Of a stretch of DNA of 64,000 bases, positions 11,625 through 23,611 are shown piece by piece. Origin of the DNA: Perkinsus chesapeaki. Taxonomy: Eukaryota; Perkinsozoa; Perkinsida; Perkinsidae. Below the pieces are notes generated by a model that saw only the letters and a program-made list of their open reading frames with translations, was not told the DNA's origin and searched no databases. The translations under genes were made by a program, and so were the position numbers. The stretch lies in NCBI GenBank assembly GCA_013115145.1, contig JAAPAO010000130.1, forward strand, positions 2,226-66,225. Direction: 5' to 3'. Position 1 is the stretch's first letter, and each line of letters opens with the position of its first letter.

Positions 11625-12527
11625 CTTTCATAATGTATTGAAAGTTACCCAGCTTCTTACATGGTCGTACCTTGCGAAGCACAGCCTCATACGTTTTGGC
11701 ACCGGGTACCCCTCTCCTGCCCTCAGATTGTAGCCACACAGCTCTCCTGATATGTCGCACGTGCATGGAATGCCCATGGAATCACGTCTACTGACAGAAC
11801 AGTTCTGTAAACCCTAGCCACAACTCATCCCTTGTTAAGCATCAGTCATGGCACAATAACCTATCCTAGATAGTCATTGCTCCATCTCATTCACTTGCTA
11901 ACATCCTGGCCCAGGAATCCTGGGTAATATTCACAAGACCATATCATATTATCACAGTTTGGATTGTCAACATATAATGCAGAACTGGTGGTCGCTTTGA
12001 TTGATAACGATTCAGCGGTTGAATTTCAACCCTATCGGGCGCTGTTGCTGAAATGCATGGATGATCATCGACGAATGTACATGCACACTGAGAGAATCTC
12101 TCCACATTAGCGTCGCTGGCCAATGTCTTTACCAAAACCATAGCTGGCAACTACTTTCATCATTATCAGTCATCATGACTGAGGATTTTCCCGTGCGGAT
12201 TTCCGTAAGTTTTGTGCGAGAAAATCAATGTCTATAGTTTTCCTGCGTGTCCTGTTTTGGCGGTTGCTGGCGATAATCCTTTTAAATTAGTCGCGACTCG
12301 CGAGTCATGGTCCGTCGAACCACGGACTGAGACACTGTTGAGTTCGCCCCGGTGCTTGAAAACCATTGGCAATATGCCGATGTACCGTCAAGAGTCAAGA
12401 AGAGAAGGTCAAGAAGGCTCCTGGAGCCCTGCTCCATGGACAATATAAAACGTACGGGGCCACCGGACCTTCCACGCAAACCAGTGAGAACCGCGTTGAG
12501 CAGTGCTGAGTGCAGCAGCATTTACGT

Positions 12528-12710
12528 ATGCTACTGCTTGCCTCAATCGTTTGTGCAACAGTGTCCATGAGTTACATGATTCATGCGTTACCAACAACCA
12601 GTAAGTTATTGTCAATAACAACACTTCCGCCGCGAAAGCTCAGCGATTGTTGCACGGCGCAATTTATTCTCAATGTTGACGCTTGGAATCAGATGCTATT
12701 CTGTTACTAA
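12528..12710 (+). CDS. Possible short secreted peptide
   Basis: A 60-codon frame from the ATG at 12528 begins MLLLASIVCATVSM, a plausible hydrophobic signal sequence, followed by a Ser/Thr/Pro stretch and a Cys pair. There is no family resemblance and no supporting context, so it may be a chance frame. Confidence 0.2.
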   Translation: MLLLASIVCATVSMSYMIHALPTTSKLLSITTLPPRKLSDCCTAQFILNVDAWNQMLFCY

Positions 12711-13079
12711 TTTTTTTGCGATGAGACACACTGCTTGAGAACACCCCTCGGCAAGACCGTTGTTTTGGCAGACTGAGCACAATGTGGCAGCCAATGGTTG
12801 TCGTGATGATTCGCAACCTTTCAATCGGTGACCTAATGCGGTGCTTGATACGAGTTCCGGAGTCACGCAACATAGCCCAACAGATACGTAGGTGCTCTCA
12901 GAGGAAGCCCGAAAACCGTTAATGAAGACTATCGTTACTGAACATCCATTGTATATGTATAACCGGTAGTTCGGTAAAGTGAAATACACCAAACAGGGCT
13001 CTCTCTAAATCGCACGCATACACAACTGTGACAAGTATTCCGTCGCAGGTTCCACCGCGTCACATGAAGCCGTGATCAC

Positions 13080-15474
13080 ATGCTTGCGAACCTTCAGCGA
13101 ATTAGTTTGACCAGGGAACGACTTGAGGACATGCCCGTCGGCTCGACAAAATCAAGCCAGAGTTCAGAACCCCGTTTGGACCTTGACACAGGAGTGGTCA
13201 ACGAGGAGATCGGTAAAGGAATATCCCTCTGGTGGGCTCACATTGGCTCGACTTCCCCTACTTATGCCCTCAGGACATTCTTCTTCATATGTTCTAATAT
13301 AGTGATATCTCAAGCTCTATCTATCCCGTTCATGTTCACTACTGCTGGTTGGGTGGCTTTTGTAACTCAAGCCTTGGCAGCTGTATTCACATTCATTTGT
13401 GTCCAACTTGCCAGGATCGCTTTGAGGGATCGACAGGTATTTTCCGAGTGACACTACTATTTTACACTGTCGCTTACACAACTTCTGATTCACCCTCACT
13501 CAGGTGGTTGGATATGCGGAGAGAAAAGATATCCCACCCTTCGAAAGAGAGTACACATTTCTGGGCGAATTTTGTGCCGGCAGTTTGGGAAGAGCTGGAA
13601 TAACCTTGGTGAGAGAATCCTTCCGATTCCGGAGTTCTGAGGGATGGCGGGCTCAGTTAGTCATGAACATCCAGTGCTACTTCTTCGCCGAATAAGCATC
13701 ATATATATGCACTAAGTCTAAGGATCTTACCGAGAATCTTAGTATAAGAGTAATTATAGAAGAGACATTCATCGCCAGTCGCACGATTATATCGACATTT
13801 CTTATTAAGACTCTCCTACTGGTGAAATATGAAAACCAGCCGGAACTTAACTTGGTTAGTTCCATTTCCTACGCAGCAGCAACCGTTCACCGAGGGTTAA
13901 GTTACAGTGTACAGAGGCTTCCTTTCATCAGTTCATCTTTCTGGAATATTACACTGGCTTATCGACGATTCTCGCGGCCATTGGGCTGTGCGTCGAACTG
14001 ATAATACCGCAAGTGAAAGGTAACACCTCGGCACAGTCGATGTGTGATGTCTGTATCGTCAGCGGAGTACTGGATTCTTGTGTTTGGCATCTTGACACTT
14101 ATATTGGTGTTGGTGCCGTGGTTAAGGGAGGTATCAGCAATGATTGGCGTTCTTGCTATGATTGGGACTATTGGCAGTATGCTTGCATGGGTAAGTGACA
14201 ACCGGTAAATCTGACGAAACTGACGCTACTGAACAGGGAACACCTGGAATGTTTCTACGCTGGAGAGAGACTCTATCAAAAAGCTTGTACTCGTTGAATC
14301 AACATTCGCTGTTTATCAGGTAGGATCGGCTTTTTCCATTTTGCCGGATTCCAACTTGGCTGATAACCTAATCCCACGTGATCCATTGTTCATCAACATT
14401 GCCAACGCAGGAAGCCTATCAATCTGGACATTTGCTGGCGTGCCCTCAATCGTGCCTTATACAGGAGTTGTGCAGGGTGAGCCAAACTTGCTGAGAGCAC
14501 TCTCACCGTCGAGGAAAAGTTGCATTTAGGATCGAGCAATCGTCGAACAAGCTTTGTTATCTTTGTTTGTTTTGTTATTGGTATGGTTTATGTTGCCGTA
14601 ATCGGTATCGGAGGGATGCAAATATGTACCGGCGTCTGTGATCCGTTTTACCCTAAGAGCCTCGAGGGTGAGGGAATCCAGCGACACAATAGTCATACGC
14701 GCTCATTTTGAGCTCTGCACTCAGGTGTGATTTCAAAAGAGGTGCCTACATGGCTTATGTACTGCTTGTACATCTCCATGCTTATAAGAATGGTGGCTAT
14801 GGCTCCAATTGCATTGATTCTATTAATGATATCAACCGAGACATTCCTGGGCAACATCCTGGTGAGTTGTGGGAGCATCCATTTCACACCATGCGAAGCA
14901 TGCTGATAGTTCAGCATGTTCTCCCCTCATTTGGCTTGATTTACTCGTTTGGTCTCATTAATTCCCGCGAAATCGTCCCTCTAGCCAGCCAGGCACTGTC
15001 TGGCTGGCGGAACAGAAGTATTAACTAGTCATGGTACTGTGCCTTCATGAAGTGGTCACCTACTTTCTGGAAGATAGCTGACACGACGGAAACTTCTTAT
15101 GCTCCTTTAGGTGAAATCGAAGTGTACGGCGAATCTCGTGAGGCGAAAGTGGTGGAGGTTCGCGGCAAGGTGCACTCTAGTTGGTTTGGCAGCAGCTGGG
15201 GCAATTCTGGCCAAACGGCAACTTGCTCATTTTCAAGCGATTGCTTCCGACTTGCTTACTTCGTGTAATAACCTTTTTCTCAGCTACAAGCGTTGTGATC
15301 ATCCTGTATGTCGTATCAGGCACCCTATATTTGTTTCCTATGTGGTTCTATGTATCAGCTGTGAAACCAAGTGGATTAACTTTGTATGCAATCTACTTTT
15401 CAGGAATGGTGGTTATAGCATTTATAGCCGCTGGCACGACTGCCTCGATCATGGATAAATACATACCACAATGA
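13080..15474 (+). CDS. AAAP-family amino acid/auxin permease-like transporter
   Basis: A multi-pass membrane protein that probably moves amino acids across a membrane, judged from its resemblance to the Aa_trans (AAAP) fold. Exon 1 is 13080-13436 (119 codons, phase 0), with a polar N-terminus then helices around VISQALSIPFMFTTAGWVAF. Exon 2 is 13504-13608 (GYAERKDIPPFEREYTFLGE). Further membrane segments are at about 13940-14005 (STILAAIGLCVELIIPQ), 14065-14170 (ILTLILVLVPWLREVSAMIG), 14379-14480 (SIWTFAGVPSIVPYTG), 14550-14620, 14750-14860 and 15270-15474 (VVIILYVVSGTLYLFP). It ends at a TGA after MDKYIPQ. Some introns are 46-67 nt. One central exon (about 13657-13900) could not be joined cleanly, so a frameshift or misread splice site is possible. 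Confidence 0.7.
14984..15008. repeat. 9-bp perfect hairpin within transporter gene
   Basis: GCCAGCCAG and CTGGCTGGC are exact reverse complements with a 7-base loop. It lies between coding segments of the transporter. Confidence 0.85.
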
Positions 15475-17225
15475 TGGCCATTGAAGCCATCCACTTACTT
15501 CTTCAGGCCTTTCTGACCTGACCCTTTGTCTCCCCAGATGCTGCGTGATATGCACCTCTACTGCAATATGTCTCCTAAGTTGTCGAGAGGCTTATAGTAC
15601 AGAGTGCCTTAGTGACTTTAGCCGAGTCGGCATTCCGGCTTGGCTGTTTGTATAAATGCCATGACATTTGCACTTCAAGTCACCAAATGCGAATGCCTAT
15701 TTCCTAAAATGGATGTGTTGTTCACTTATATCTGCTTGCTGTTTTACAGCGTATTTCTCCTAACTTATCACACCAGTGGTCCACCAGTCTGTAGTTTTGC
15801 GGTCGAGTTGTTGTTAATAGGGGGCATCCGCTGCCATTGGTCGGCGTCTTTCTATCTGACCTCCTATCCATATATGACTAGAAGTACCCCCGATTGCTAT
15901 TGCACAAAGCACGGTCCATCGTTGATAATCTACCAGAAACTCAAATGTCCGTAAGCCCGGACAGCACAACAAGTCATCAGCAATGAACGGTCACTGTGAG
16001 GAAGAAGAGGCGTCATGGTTGCCTGCGGGCCGCTTGACATCAACTCAGTATATGAGTATCTCGAATTTCGAGAGGCGCGCCATCAAGATTATTTCTCTTC
16101 TCCCGTCCATGATTAGTAACTAAATCACCATACCGCATACCATGCGGGCTGGCCATGTCTCTATAACCACTCAGGCTAGCTTTTGTGATCATGGGACCTA
16201 TTGCGCACAGTGCGCAGCGAATTCCGGGGCCTCATTGCTAGAGTGGTAATAGTACCACATTCCTGGTGACGGCGGTGTACTTATCGATGTGAGTCCATTG
16301 TCCGCTATACTATTTGGGGGGCTTGACCAAGGGGCGCCCCCTCTTGCGGTGTAAAATTTAACACTACCTCGACTGGTACTGCTCATATGTGACGTCGTTG
16401 GCGTGTATAGTAAAGCTGTTATTGATGGAGAAAGAGTATCTCCCTGCGAGAAGGGTCCACTGGTGCGCCCCGCTGAGGCGCAGCTTCGTGATGCCACTCT
16501 TTGAATGCGCCCTATAGCTTATCAGTGTGGCCTTCACCATTGCTCGTGGTAATGGATAATCATGTTGAAGATTCTCCCCGGAAGTATTCCAGAAAATGTG
16601 GCCCTATACCAGTAGGATAGCGAAACTGCGTCGCGCCGGTGACTCGCGGCAGGTGGTAAGAGTTGTCTCAGTTTCGTAACTCGGCAGGGTCTGTCTCCCG
16701 GTTGAAGATCGTGAACCCTATGGGAGCCGCCGCTGCAGCTTGAACTTGCGTTCATTACGATGACGACAGATTCTAGTTTTCTCACAAGGTTTGTGTGATG
16801 CGTTAATCATAAGTCATCAGTACATACTCAGGCCTCGACTAGGCCCCAGACACGATGACCGGTCCTCGTGTAATCTTGTGGATAGCCATTTCGATTGTCC
16901 GAACATTCGAAGAGGGCCAAGGGCGGGTTGACGACTTTATGAATAGAGCCAGTAAGGACACTTCTGTACAGTAGTACAGTAGTAGTAGTACTTCTGTTCA
17001 CCACAGTAGTTCAACTTCTACTACTACTACCAGTACTGTGAGAGTCAAACTACTAATATTTTGCCGCTCCGTCACTATTCAAATTGAAGTATATTGATGC
17101 ATAGTAACATTATACCAACAGTTGGTGAAATGCGCGAGTACTGAAAACGAGCCCACCTCGATAACCAATTGTTTTCTAATATCTATACGAGCGTATGCTG
17201 GTACTTATGGCTCATTGGTTTTTAA
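15475..17225. other. Spacer without a recognised gene
   Basis: Several short frames on both strands lack any domain. A GTA/CTA-rich microsatellite-like stretch with inverted symmetry lies at about 16968-17032. Confidence 0.5.
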
Positions 17226-18270
17226 ATGGTATTGTCCTCAAACTTGTCAAAGTCGTGTATTGCTATTTCTGCTGGGTTAGGTATCGACGTTCCTCCAGAA
17301 GTTGAGACCGTCATTGTCGACGTGGGTACATTCAATAAGACTGAGTTTTGGGAAAGACTGTTGATCGGAGATATACTAGTCTTGGGATTCGAACCAATGC
17401 CTAGTAAATTTGCCGAGCACCCCCGACACCCCAATCTCATTCTGCTGCCTGCAGCTGTTGGCACCGTGAGTAATCCGTATCGCAGAAGGGCTGCTAATCA
17501 GCGGCAGGTTCCCGGGGCGAGGCGAATGTATATCCCCGAGTACGAAGAGTGTGCCACTCTGCTCTCCGATGTGCCCAATTCTACCGTGTTTGGTGAACAG
17601 CATCAGGAGTTTATAAGACAATGCTCGAGTACGCTGAAGTGTGAAGGGTGGCTCTGTAACACAGTCCCTCTGTAGGCTTCTGCCGGATGAGCTAGTTGCC
17701 TGCTATTTGCCTAAAGTTGTGGTAGAGTCCTATCAGGTGGTGCTCGGATTGAAATTAAAGTTCCAGTCGTTCGCCTAGATGAAGTGCTGGATAAGATACC
17801 ACCTGAATTGTTGCCAGTGGAGCTGCTAAAGGTTGACGCTCAGGGTAGCAGTTTGCGATACGGTTGCTACGACTGCATCTTACTGTAGGTATGGATCTTG
17901 AAGTTGTTCTGTCGGCTGGACGCTTCTTGAATACCTCTACTATCAAACGACTCAAATTAGAAGTACAGTTCGCTTAGGAGAGGCCCTATTGCCAGAGTGT
18001 GGCGAATAATAAAAATGTCAGAAATGTGGCAATGGGGAATTAATTTCGAGAATCACGCTAAGGAGCAAAGGGCTGGGTATGATTGCATGCAGCAGTCAAC
18101 CTACCTGTTGTGGGATAAACGAGGATCTAGACAAGCTTGCCACCCATTTTCGTCAGAGACAAGGTTAATCGTCAGGTTTGGAATGTTTCTCCGCAAGATC
18201 GTGACCTTCTACCATATCCTCAGTCGCCGGTAAAAGCCGAGATCTCATCCACTCTGGAGTCCTTCGGGTA
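17226..18270 (+). CDS. FkbM-family methyltransferase
   Basis: Predicted SAM-dependent methyltransferase of the FkbM family; substrate unknown. The ATG at 17226 leads into VIVDVGTFNKTEFW (motif I-like glycine/aspartate region), then LVLGFEPMPSKF (acidic post-I motif). A 42-nt intron at about 17466-17507 joins AAVGT to VPGARRMYIPEYEEC. A later exon (about 17747-17849) reads VPVVRLDEVLDKIPPELLPV then LLKVDAQG, the family's L-D-x-[LI] ... L-K-[IV]-D-x-Q-G core. A 44-nt intron leads to AGRFLN...IKRLKLEVQ (17894-17971). C-terminal exons carry NFENHAKEQRAGYDC and end at a TAG after SSTLESFG. The region 17610-17746 is only tentatively intronic. Confidence 0.75.
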
Positions 18271-18399
18271 GCGTGGACACTCTTCAACGAGTACTATATC
18301 ACTGCCTTGTAAAGGTTCTCTGTTGAGCGTTGCGAAATGCAGGGGATGCTGGAGGCCAATGACGGTCGCGCTGCCCCGGAGGAGGATTGCTTTTTCGTC

Positions 18400-18740
18400 A
18401 ACAACAGGCTCATCACTGTAGGCTTCATGCACTCCGTCGGTAGCTCGAAACTTTCATTCAGAGTCCGCCATGGCGGAATTGCTTCGAGGACCGTGAGAAG
18501 GTTTTCGAGCTTCATCATATCATGGCAACACTTCAGTACGGCGAGCATCCTCCAGAGGACTTCAGCCAGATGACTGAATACGACAAGCTCTACACGCTGG
18601 ACGTCGTGGCGAAGCACTGCTGCGGAAACCCGGAAATTACGGCAATGCAGCACCTCTGTTGGAGGTCAGGAGTGCTCGGTGATACTGTCAGCTACGACAC
18701 TTGCTGCATGAAACCCTTTTTAACAAGGATTGGTCTGCCT
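18400..18740 (+). CDS. Cys-motif (CW...YDTCC) fragment next to FkbM gene
   Basis: A frame running from about 18466 reads EKVFELHHIMATLQYGEHPP, then MTEYDKLYTLDVVAKHCC, then HLCWRSG and VSYDTCCMKP. The spacing of CC, CW and CC suggests a small disulphide-bonded module. From memory, comparable CW...YETCC modules accompany FkbM-type proteins in Perkinsus, but I could not verify this. No methyltransferase core follows, so it may be a truncated paralogue or a stray exon. The plus frame is preferred over the antisense one at 18294-18653 because of the cysteine pattern. Confidence 0.4.
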
Positions 18741-18759
18741 TCGCTCACATAGTGATTTA

Positions 18760-20200
18760 TGATCATGTCCATTGTTCTTATTGTGTTGAACCGAGGTTGG
18801 TGAATTAACAATAAAGGCGGCAGATTCACCTGAACTATTTCCTCTATTTTACTGGGACTTATAGCCCGCGAACCCAACTTGTGTCTGCCGATTCACCAGT
18901 ACCCAATCCTCCACAATAGCACGTAGTGCCATTGCTAGTATAGTGCTAGTTTAACTAAACAAGCTATCGAACGCAAACCCCTCTAGCCATCGGCTGCTCG
19001 ATTATGTCGGATTTATGCGGAGCACCACTTGTTGTGCGTAGAGTAAATAAGCGGAGTGCAGGGAGAGTCTGCTTGTGCCTAGTTGTGCATTACGTATTTG
19101 GTGTCAACGAGTCTCAAGCCGAGCCACACTGGGGCTTTCACATCAGAGTTCATCTCAGTTTGGAGAGTCAGCCTGGTTTGTAACTCGGCCTACTTGGTTC
19201 TCTACGAGGATAGTAGTGGGCCACTAACTGGGCTCGGCCTCGGTGTTGTTACGCGCAGCCTTAGGGAGATACCCGCAAATCTCTGTCTCGCCCATCAATC
19301 TCTCCGGGAGAGTCTCCCCACTCCCCCGGAGGGGTAGCGACTCAAGTTGAGTCACTCAACATCTTAGTTAATAATAGTGTCATTCGGTGGGAGTCGAACT
19401 ATTCCGCACCTTTTACATTAAGCGATAACACACAGCTCATCGTCGAGCTTGTTCACGGTGCGTCAGACGTAGCCTTCCTCACATAGGCCTTGTCGCAGGT
19501 CCGGCATGACCACTTACGAACCAAACACTTGCGAAAGATACTAAGAAACGTGTTGATAAGGAAACGAGATTTATCATGCCGGTGGCACCGTTGGTGCAAT
19601 TGACACCATATCAGACGTCCTTCCTCGATTTTCGTCCAGTCCATTTTAAGAATGCATACCTTCCACCTGATAAGAATGATTACCCTGTAGCAATACTAAT
19701 GACAGTGCCCCGAAGTCCACCTTTATGTTTGAAACTGAAAACTCGTGTCCACTCTAGGCCGCTGAGGTCTTCGAACTTTCCCTCTTCTGGTGCAACTACA
19801 AGAACTGCCCGCCATTTGCCGGCATTGCAAATAACCATCCTGCCGAACTCCTGATAGACCTACGAACAAAACTAGTGTCCAGCGAGTAACGGTAAAGGCT
19901 ACGAATTCTCCAGAGCATCGGTTAACTACAGATCCACTGATAGTAAGTATTATAAGTACAGCACCCGCCATCTAAAGACTGTGTTTACTTTGGCGGGCGT
20001 CACGCATACCATTACAAATAAATACAGTCTTTAGATGGTGGACACTGTATCTTCTGAGCTGTGAAGTATCAACAGCAGTAATGGAAGTGTTTCGAAACTT
20101 ACCCAACATCGATTACAGGATTAGATCCAAACAGTAGCTGTCAGTAAGTTGCAACGTATCATGTGAAGAAACCAACATTTGCTGCACCAGCAGAGAACGG
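18760..20200. other. Mostly unassigned spacer
   Basis: A plus frame at 19576-19854 (begins MPVAPLVQLTPYQTSF) is moderately protein-like but unrecognised. The inverted repeat at 19968-20038 is listed separately. Confidence 0.4.
19968..20038. repeat. Inverted repeat, 20-bp arms, MITE-like
   Basis: The arm 19968-19987 (CCATCTAAAGACTGTGTTTA) and its complement at 20019-20038 differ at one position, with a 31-base interior. The size and form fit a very small MITE-like element or a stable hairpin. No target-site duplication is obvious. Confidence 0.85.
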
Positions 20201-22055
20201 TTACAGCAGATGCAGTTTCCCAGGCGGAGAGATCTGCCTTTGCAAATAACTCACCCGATTCGTCTCTTCCTTCGTAGCCGATTTCGGCATGTGAGTGAGG
20301 ACGATGCAGTTCTCAGGAGGGCTCCTGGATGCCTCTAAGAGGCTGCCACTGCGCCCTCGGAATACAAGGCTGGGCATTGTCACAGAGTCATCATGTGGGC
20401 TTGTGCCGTGACGCGGTCCCGTCGGCGTATCAGTCAAGAAGTCGGCCACGGTCCCTGGGAACTCACTACCAATTGAAAACACCCCCCAGTCGAAACCTAC
20501 CAAACTTGCTACTCTGCATGACTGGCTCGACTTCAACCTCGGCCCGTCGCGGTAGAGCTCCTTTAAATGCAACAGCTTCCCCTTCGGCTCTCGCGACAAC
20601 CTCTGGCTCCGGACTCGTGCCGAGGATCGTCAGCTTGTCCATGAATTCATGTGGAACCACATCGATGTCATCCACCAGTCGAGAGTACTCCATATGGTCG
20701 TGCGTAGGGTATCTGTGCAAATGTTCCAGCTCAAACGAGAGAACTATTCTCACTGTGTAAAGGGATAGTTGATGGCCGGACTGCCAGGCGGCAATCCCAT
20801 CACCATTGCTGCTGCCTCGAGACACAGGCTTGTTGAATGCAGAAATGGATCCCAGAGAGTACCTGGCAGGGAAGAGCATGCAAGCGCTGGCTGGGGTTTA
20901 ACAAGAACCGAATAGAATTGCCGACATATCGCATGCACTTCGTGAACAATATAAAGTTGTTCTTCAAATAAGCACACACTTGTGTTGTGAGTTCAAACTC
21001 TCGGGGCAAGTGCGGAGAAATACTATAGTGTGAACTATACTGTCGTAACAAAACCCTTTACTTTCTCGTTCAGGCGTTACAAAGTTTCGAGATCAAATGG
21101 AGTCCTATGTAGGTCAACTTGAGAAAGATCCCTACATCGGGTTTCGAACCTACAACTTGGCATAAGCAAAAGCTCTGACATTGAATCAATATAAAAGTGA
21201 TATACTTCACGGTGTACAAACTTAGCGTAATATTCCCACTGCGTGAGCTAAAGCCAAATAGGGACTGATCCAGCATATATGTAGCTCACATTTCTGTCCT
21301 TCGTCCAGGAGTTTTATGAGCGGGCTCTCGCGAATACATGCCGCTGCTGCGTAGGAAGGAATGATACCGACACCCTCATGTGGATGGTAGACACGACTTA
21401 GGTCGCCAGAGGCATCCGCGGATATCTTGAAGGTGGGTAAGATGATCATTACGGAGCTACTACTAGTATTGCAATTGAAGATAGATCGACTGTATAAGTT
21501 AGATATATAGAATGCACTTGTAAATATAGTATCAGTGACATTGGCTCACCTCGAATGAATTGTCAAGGAGGTTCACGAGTATCCTCGGGGCATATACATT
21601 TGGATCATCTGTTGTCGTGATTTCTGCATTGCTATTGTCATCGTCGAAATTCTTGGCGTTTCGAGAAGTTCTGATGAAGTCGCGCTTATTAAGGAGTTCC
21701 TCCTCAACCTGATATCACAGCAAAGAAAACATCTACGAGCTTCGGAAGAAAGTTTTTCAAAGGGAAATCTGAAGCGCTCGAGCATTCAGCCTGGCGCCCG
21801 CCCGGAGCGACGTCGCCGATTCGAGCGAACCATGCCGCAAATTCTTCGCAAGGCACGGTTTGCAACAGTTTTGTCACAGTCCCAGAGCTGCAGATTGTGG
21901 ATTGCACAACTACAGTGACTCCAGTGTTGCTTGCGCACAGCGTAGAGGGAGAGGATCACATTAATCCTCCCACGGTGCTGAAAAGCTCCTTTGCCACATA
22001 AATCACCTCGCCGGTCCTGGTCCGGATAGCACTTCTTTGAATCGTCGTGCCACAC
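20201..22055 (-). CDS. Unknown multi-exon protein
   Basis: Coding-like minus-strand segments, 5' to 3': about 22030-21720 (TVTKLLQTVPCEEFAAWFAR, then KNFLPKLVDVFFAV), 21662-21560 (acidic FDDDNSNAEITTTDDPN, then RILVNLLDNSFE), 21440-21290 (GVGIIPSYAAAACIRE, then LIKLLDEGQK), 20760-20466 (SFELEHLHRYPTHDHMEY, then a VVARAEGEAVAFKGALP stretch) and 20470-20201 (PTGPRHGTSPHDDSVTMP). Frame changes at the joins are compatible with introns near the local norm. I recognise no domain. The opposite-strand frame 20329-20760 looks like an antisense shadow. Confidence 0.5.
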
Positions 22056-22112
22056 AGTGTTTAGAAAGTGCTTTAGGTCTTCCCTAAGTCTTAGCTAAGC
22101 CACACAACCTGT

Positions 22113-23293
22113 GTGGCTCGCGCTCCGTCGTATATTGTACGGCTAATTCTCATTGAACCAACAAAGAGCAATACGATCTCTGTCGAGGAATACGATCAAT
22201 TGATAGCAGCAAAGTCCCCTCATCGGATCTGCAATTCAACGCTCAGCGGACAATGCGCCTTGAGCGCATCGCTCTCTTCTCAAGGCCCAAATAGAAGCAA
22301 TTCCTCGCGAGTGAGTGATATGCACCAATCGATCGAGTCGGCTATTATTCCAGGTTTAAGGGTAATGGCTGTTCACTCCTTCGCTCAATTTTCTCTCTTC
22401 TGTGTACTATCGTCTGCCCAAACAGTAATATATCGAGACTTCAACGTAAGAGACAGGTTCGTCAGTGTCGCCGATGATGAGTACTTCCACGATGTATGCG
22501 AAGACCCGGAAAACGTTCCCTGTCACGTGGCGGTACGCCAAGGCACGCGGGAGAAGCCTGAGGTGACTTGTACAGCGCTGATTTCAGAAGGGTTGTATTT
22601 ACACTAGCGTCTCTGATTTCAGACAGTGCTGGGATACATTTGGATGTCAATTCCTCATTCTTTAGAAGGTTACGAAGAGGCTGCTGTCAGACAGCAGATG
22701 CATGACGAAAGCCAACCGAGGAAGCGGCGACGCCACAGGCATGCTATCGCCTTGTTGCTTTCGTGCCATCAGGTTTCATCTTTGGTCAGGTCAAAAGACT
22801 CGGAAAAGGGGGCTTTTGGATTCATCTACTACGTACGGCGGGCGGTACGTGTTGTTGGTATTTTACCTCGAGACCTACCGATCTAATATGAGAAAAGCTT
22901 TTAAGCGAACTCCAATCTCCGTTTGTTATAGAGTGGAACTCACACGCGATTTGACGTTTTTACTGTTGCCATGTACCGGGCCGCAACTTGCGATCATGTC
23001 AGTGTTCAGGTTAAGGTCGCGGGCGCCTTCCAAAACAGAGGTATCGGAACCACTCTATTGGAGCACGCCATAACACTTGTAAGAGCGTTGTCACTTTCAC
23101 GAAGTCAGACGACCATTTGTCAAAAAATAATGACTGCCTTTATAGCCTCGGTTCTTATCTTTAGGGTGGCGAACTAGGCGTCCTTGCTATGACCCTGATT
23201 GCTAACAAGAAGAACACTGCAGTTGGACTGTATCAGAGGTTGGGGTTCAAAGATATCATCAGTAATGTTGGACCACTTACAGGAGGGAAATGA
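22113..23293 (+). CDS. GNAT-family N-acetyltransferase
   Basis: Predicted acetyl-CoA-dependent N-acetyltransferase; acceptor unknown. The key segment at about 23018-23072 is AGAFQNRGIGTTLLEHAI, which contains the acetyl-CoA pyrophosphate-binding Q/R-x-x-G-x-G signature. After an intron at 23073-23161, the exon GELGVLAMTLIANKKNTAVG continues into LYQRLGFKDI, the usual GNAT motif B, and ends at TGA after GPLTGGK. Upstream exons read VIYRDFNVRDRFVSVADDEY and VLGYIWMSIPHSLEGYEE. An in-frame ATG at 22365 opens MAVHSFAQFSLFCVLSSAQ, which looks like a signal peptide, so the true start could be 22365 rather than 22113. Confidence 0.75.
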
Positions 23294-23588
23294 TGCCCTC
23301 TTCATCAGCACGGGACAACACGACACTCTTCGCATTCTTTTACACTTGAAGTTAGCTCAGCGAGCTTATCGGGCAGATTCACTTGATAGTGTGACTACCA
23401 GTTGAAATAACCACGCCGAGTTGTGTTAGTAGTGAGCACCCATTCAAGAAGCTATAACCTTAAAGCTTACGCGTGGATTCAGCTTAAGTGGGCACTCTAG
23501 CCATGAGGATAGGGAAGACTGGAGGGGCAACTAGCCGGGACGTCGCGTAATACGACTCGCGTTGCGACTACATCAGGACGACCAACTC

Positions 23589-23611
23589 AGGGGAGACACT
23601 ATGTCTCCCCT
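23589..23611. repeat. 9-bp perfect hairpin
   Basis: AGGGGAGAC and GTCTCCCCT flank the loop ACTAT, about 300 bp past the end of the acetyltransferase gene. Confidence 0.9.

Larger units (their letters stand above)
10950..12520. other. Long spacer with strong palindromes
   Basis: No convincing gene. Holds the 47-nt near-perfect palindrome at 11190-11236, a CCACTG-C-CAGTGG hairpin near 11572, a GTGG-TTCA-CCAC hairpin near 11583 and a 19-nt palindrome at 11606-11624. The 11606-11624 core CTACTCAGTAG also occurs at about 5051. Confidence 0.7.

Noticed and set aside
20329-20760. 143-residue plus frame
   Set aside because: Ser/Arg/Thr-rich composition typical of an antisense frame; the minus strand reads more like protein and continues into neighbouring exons.
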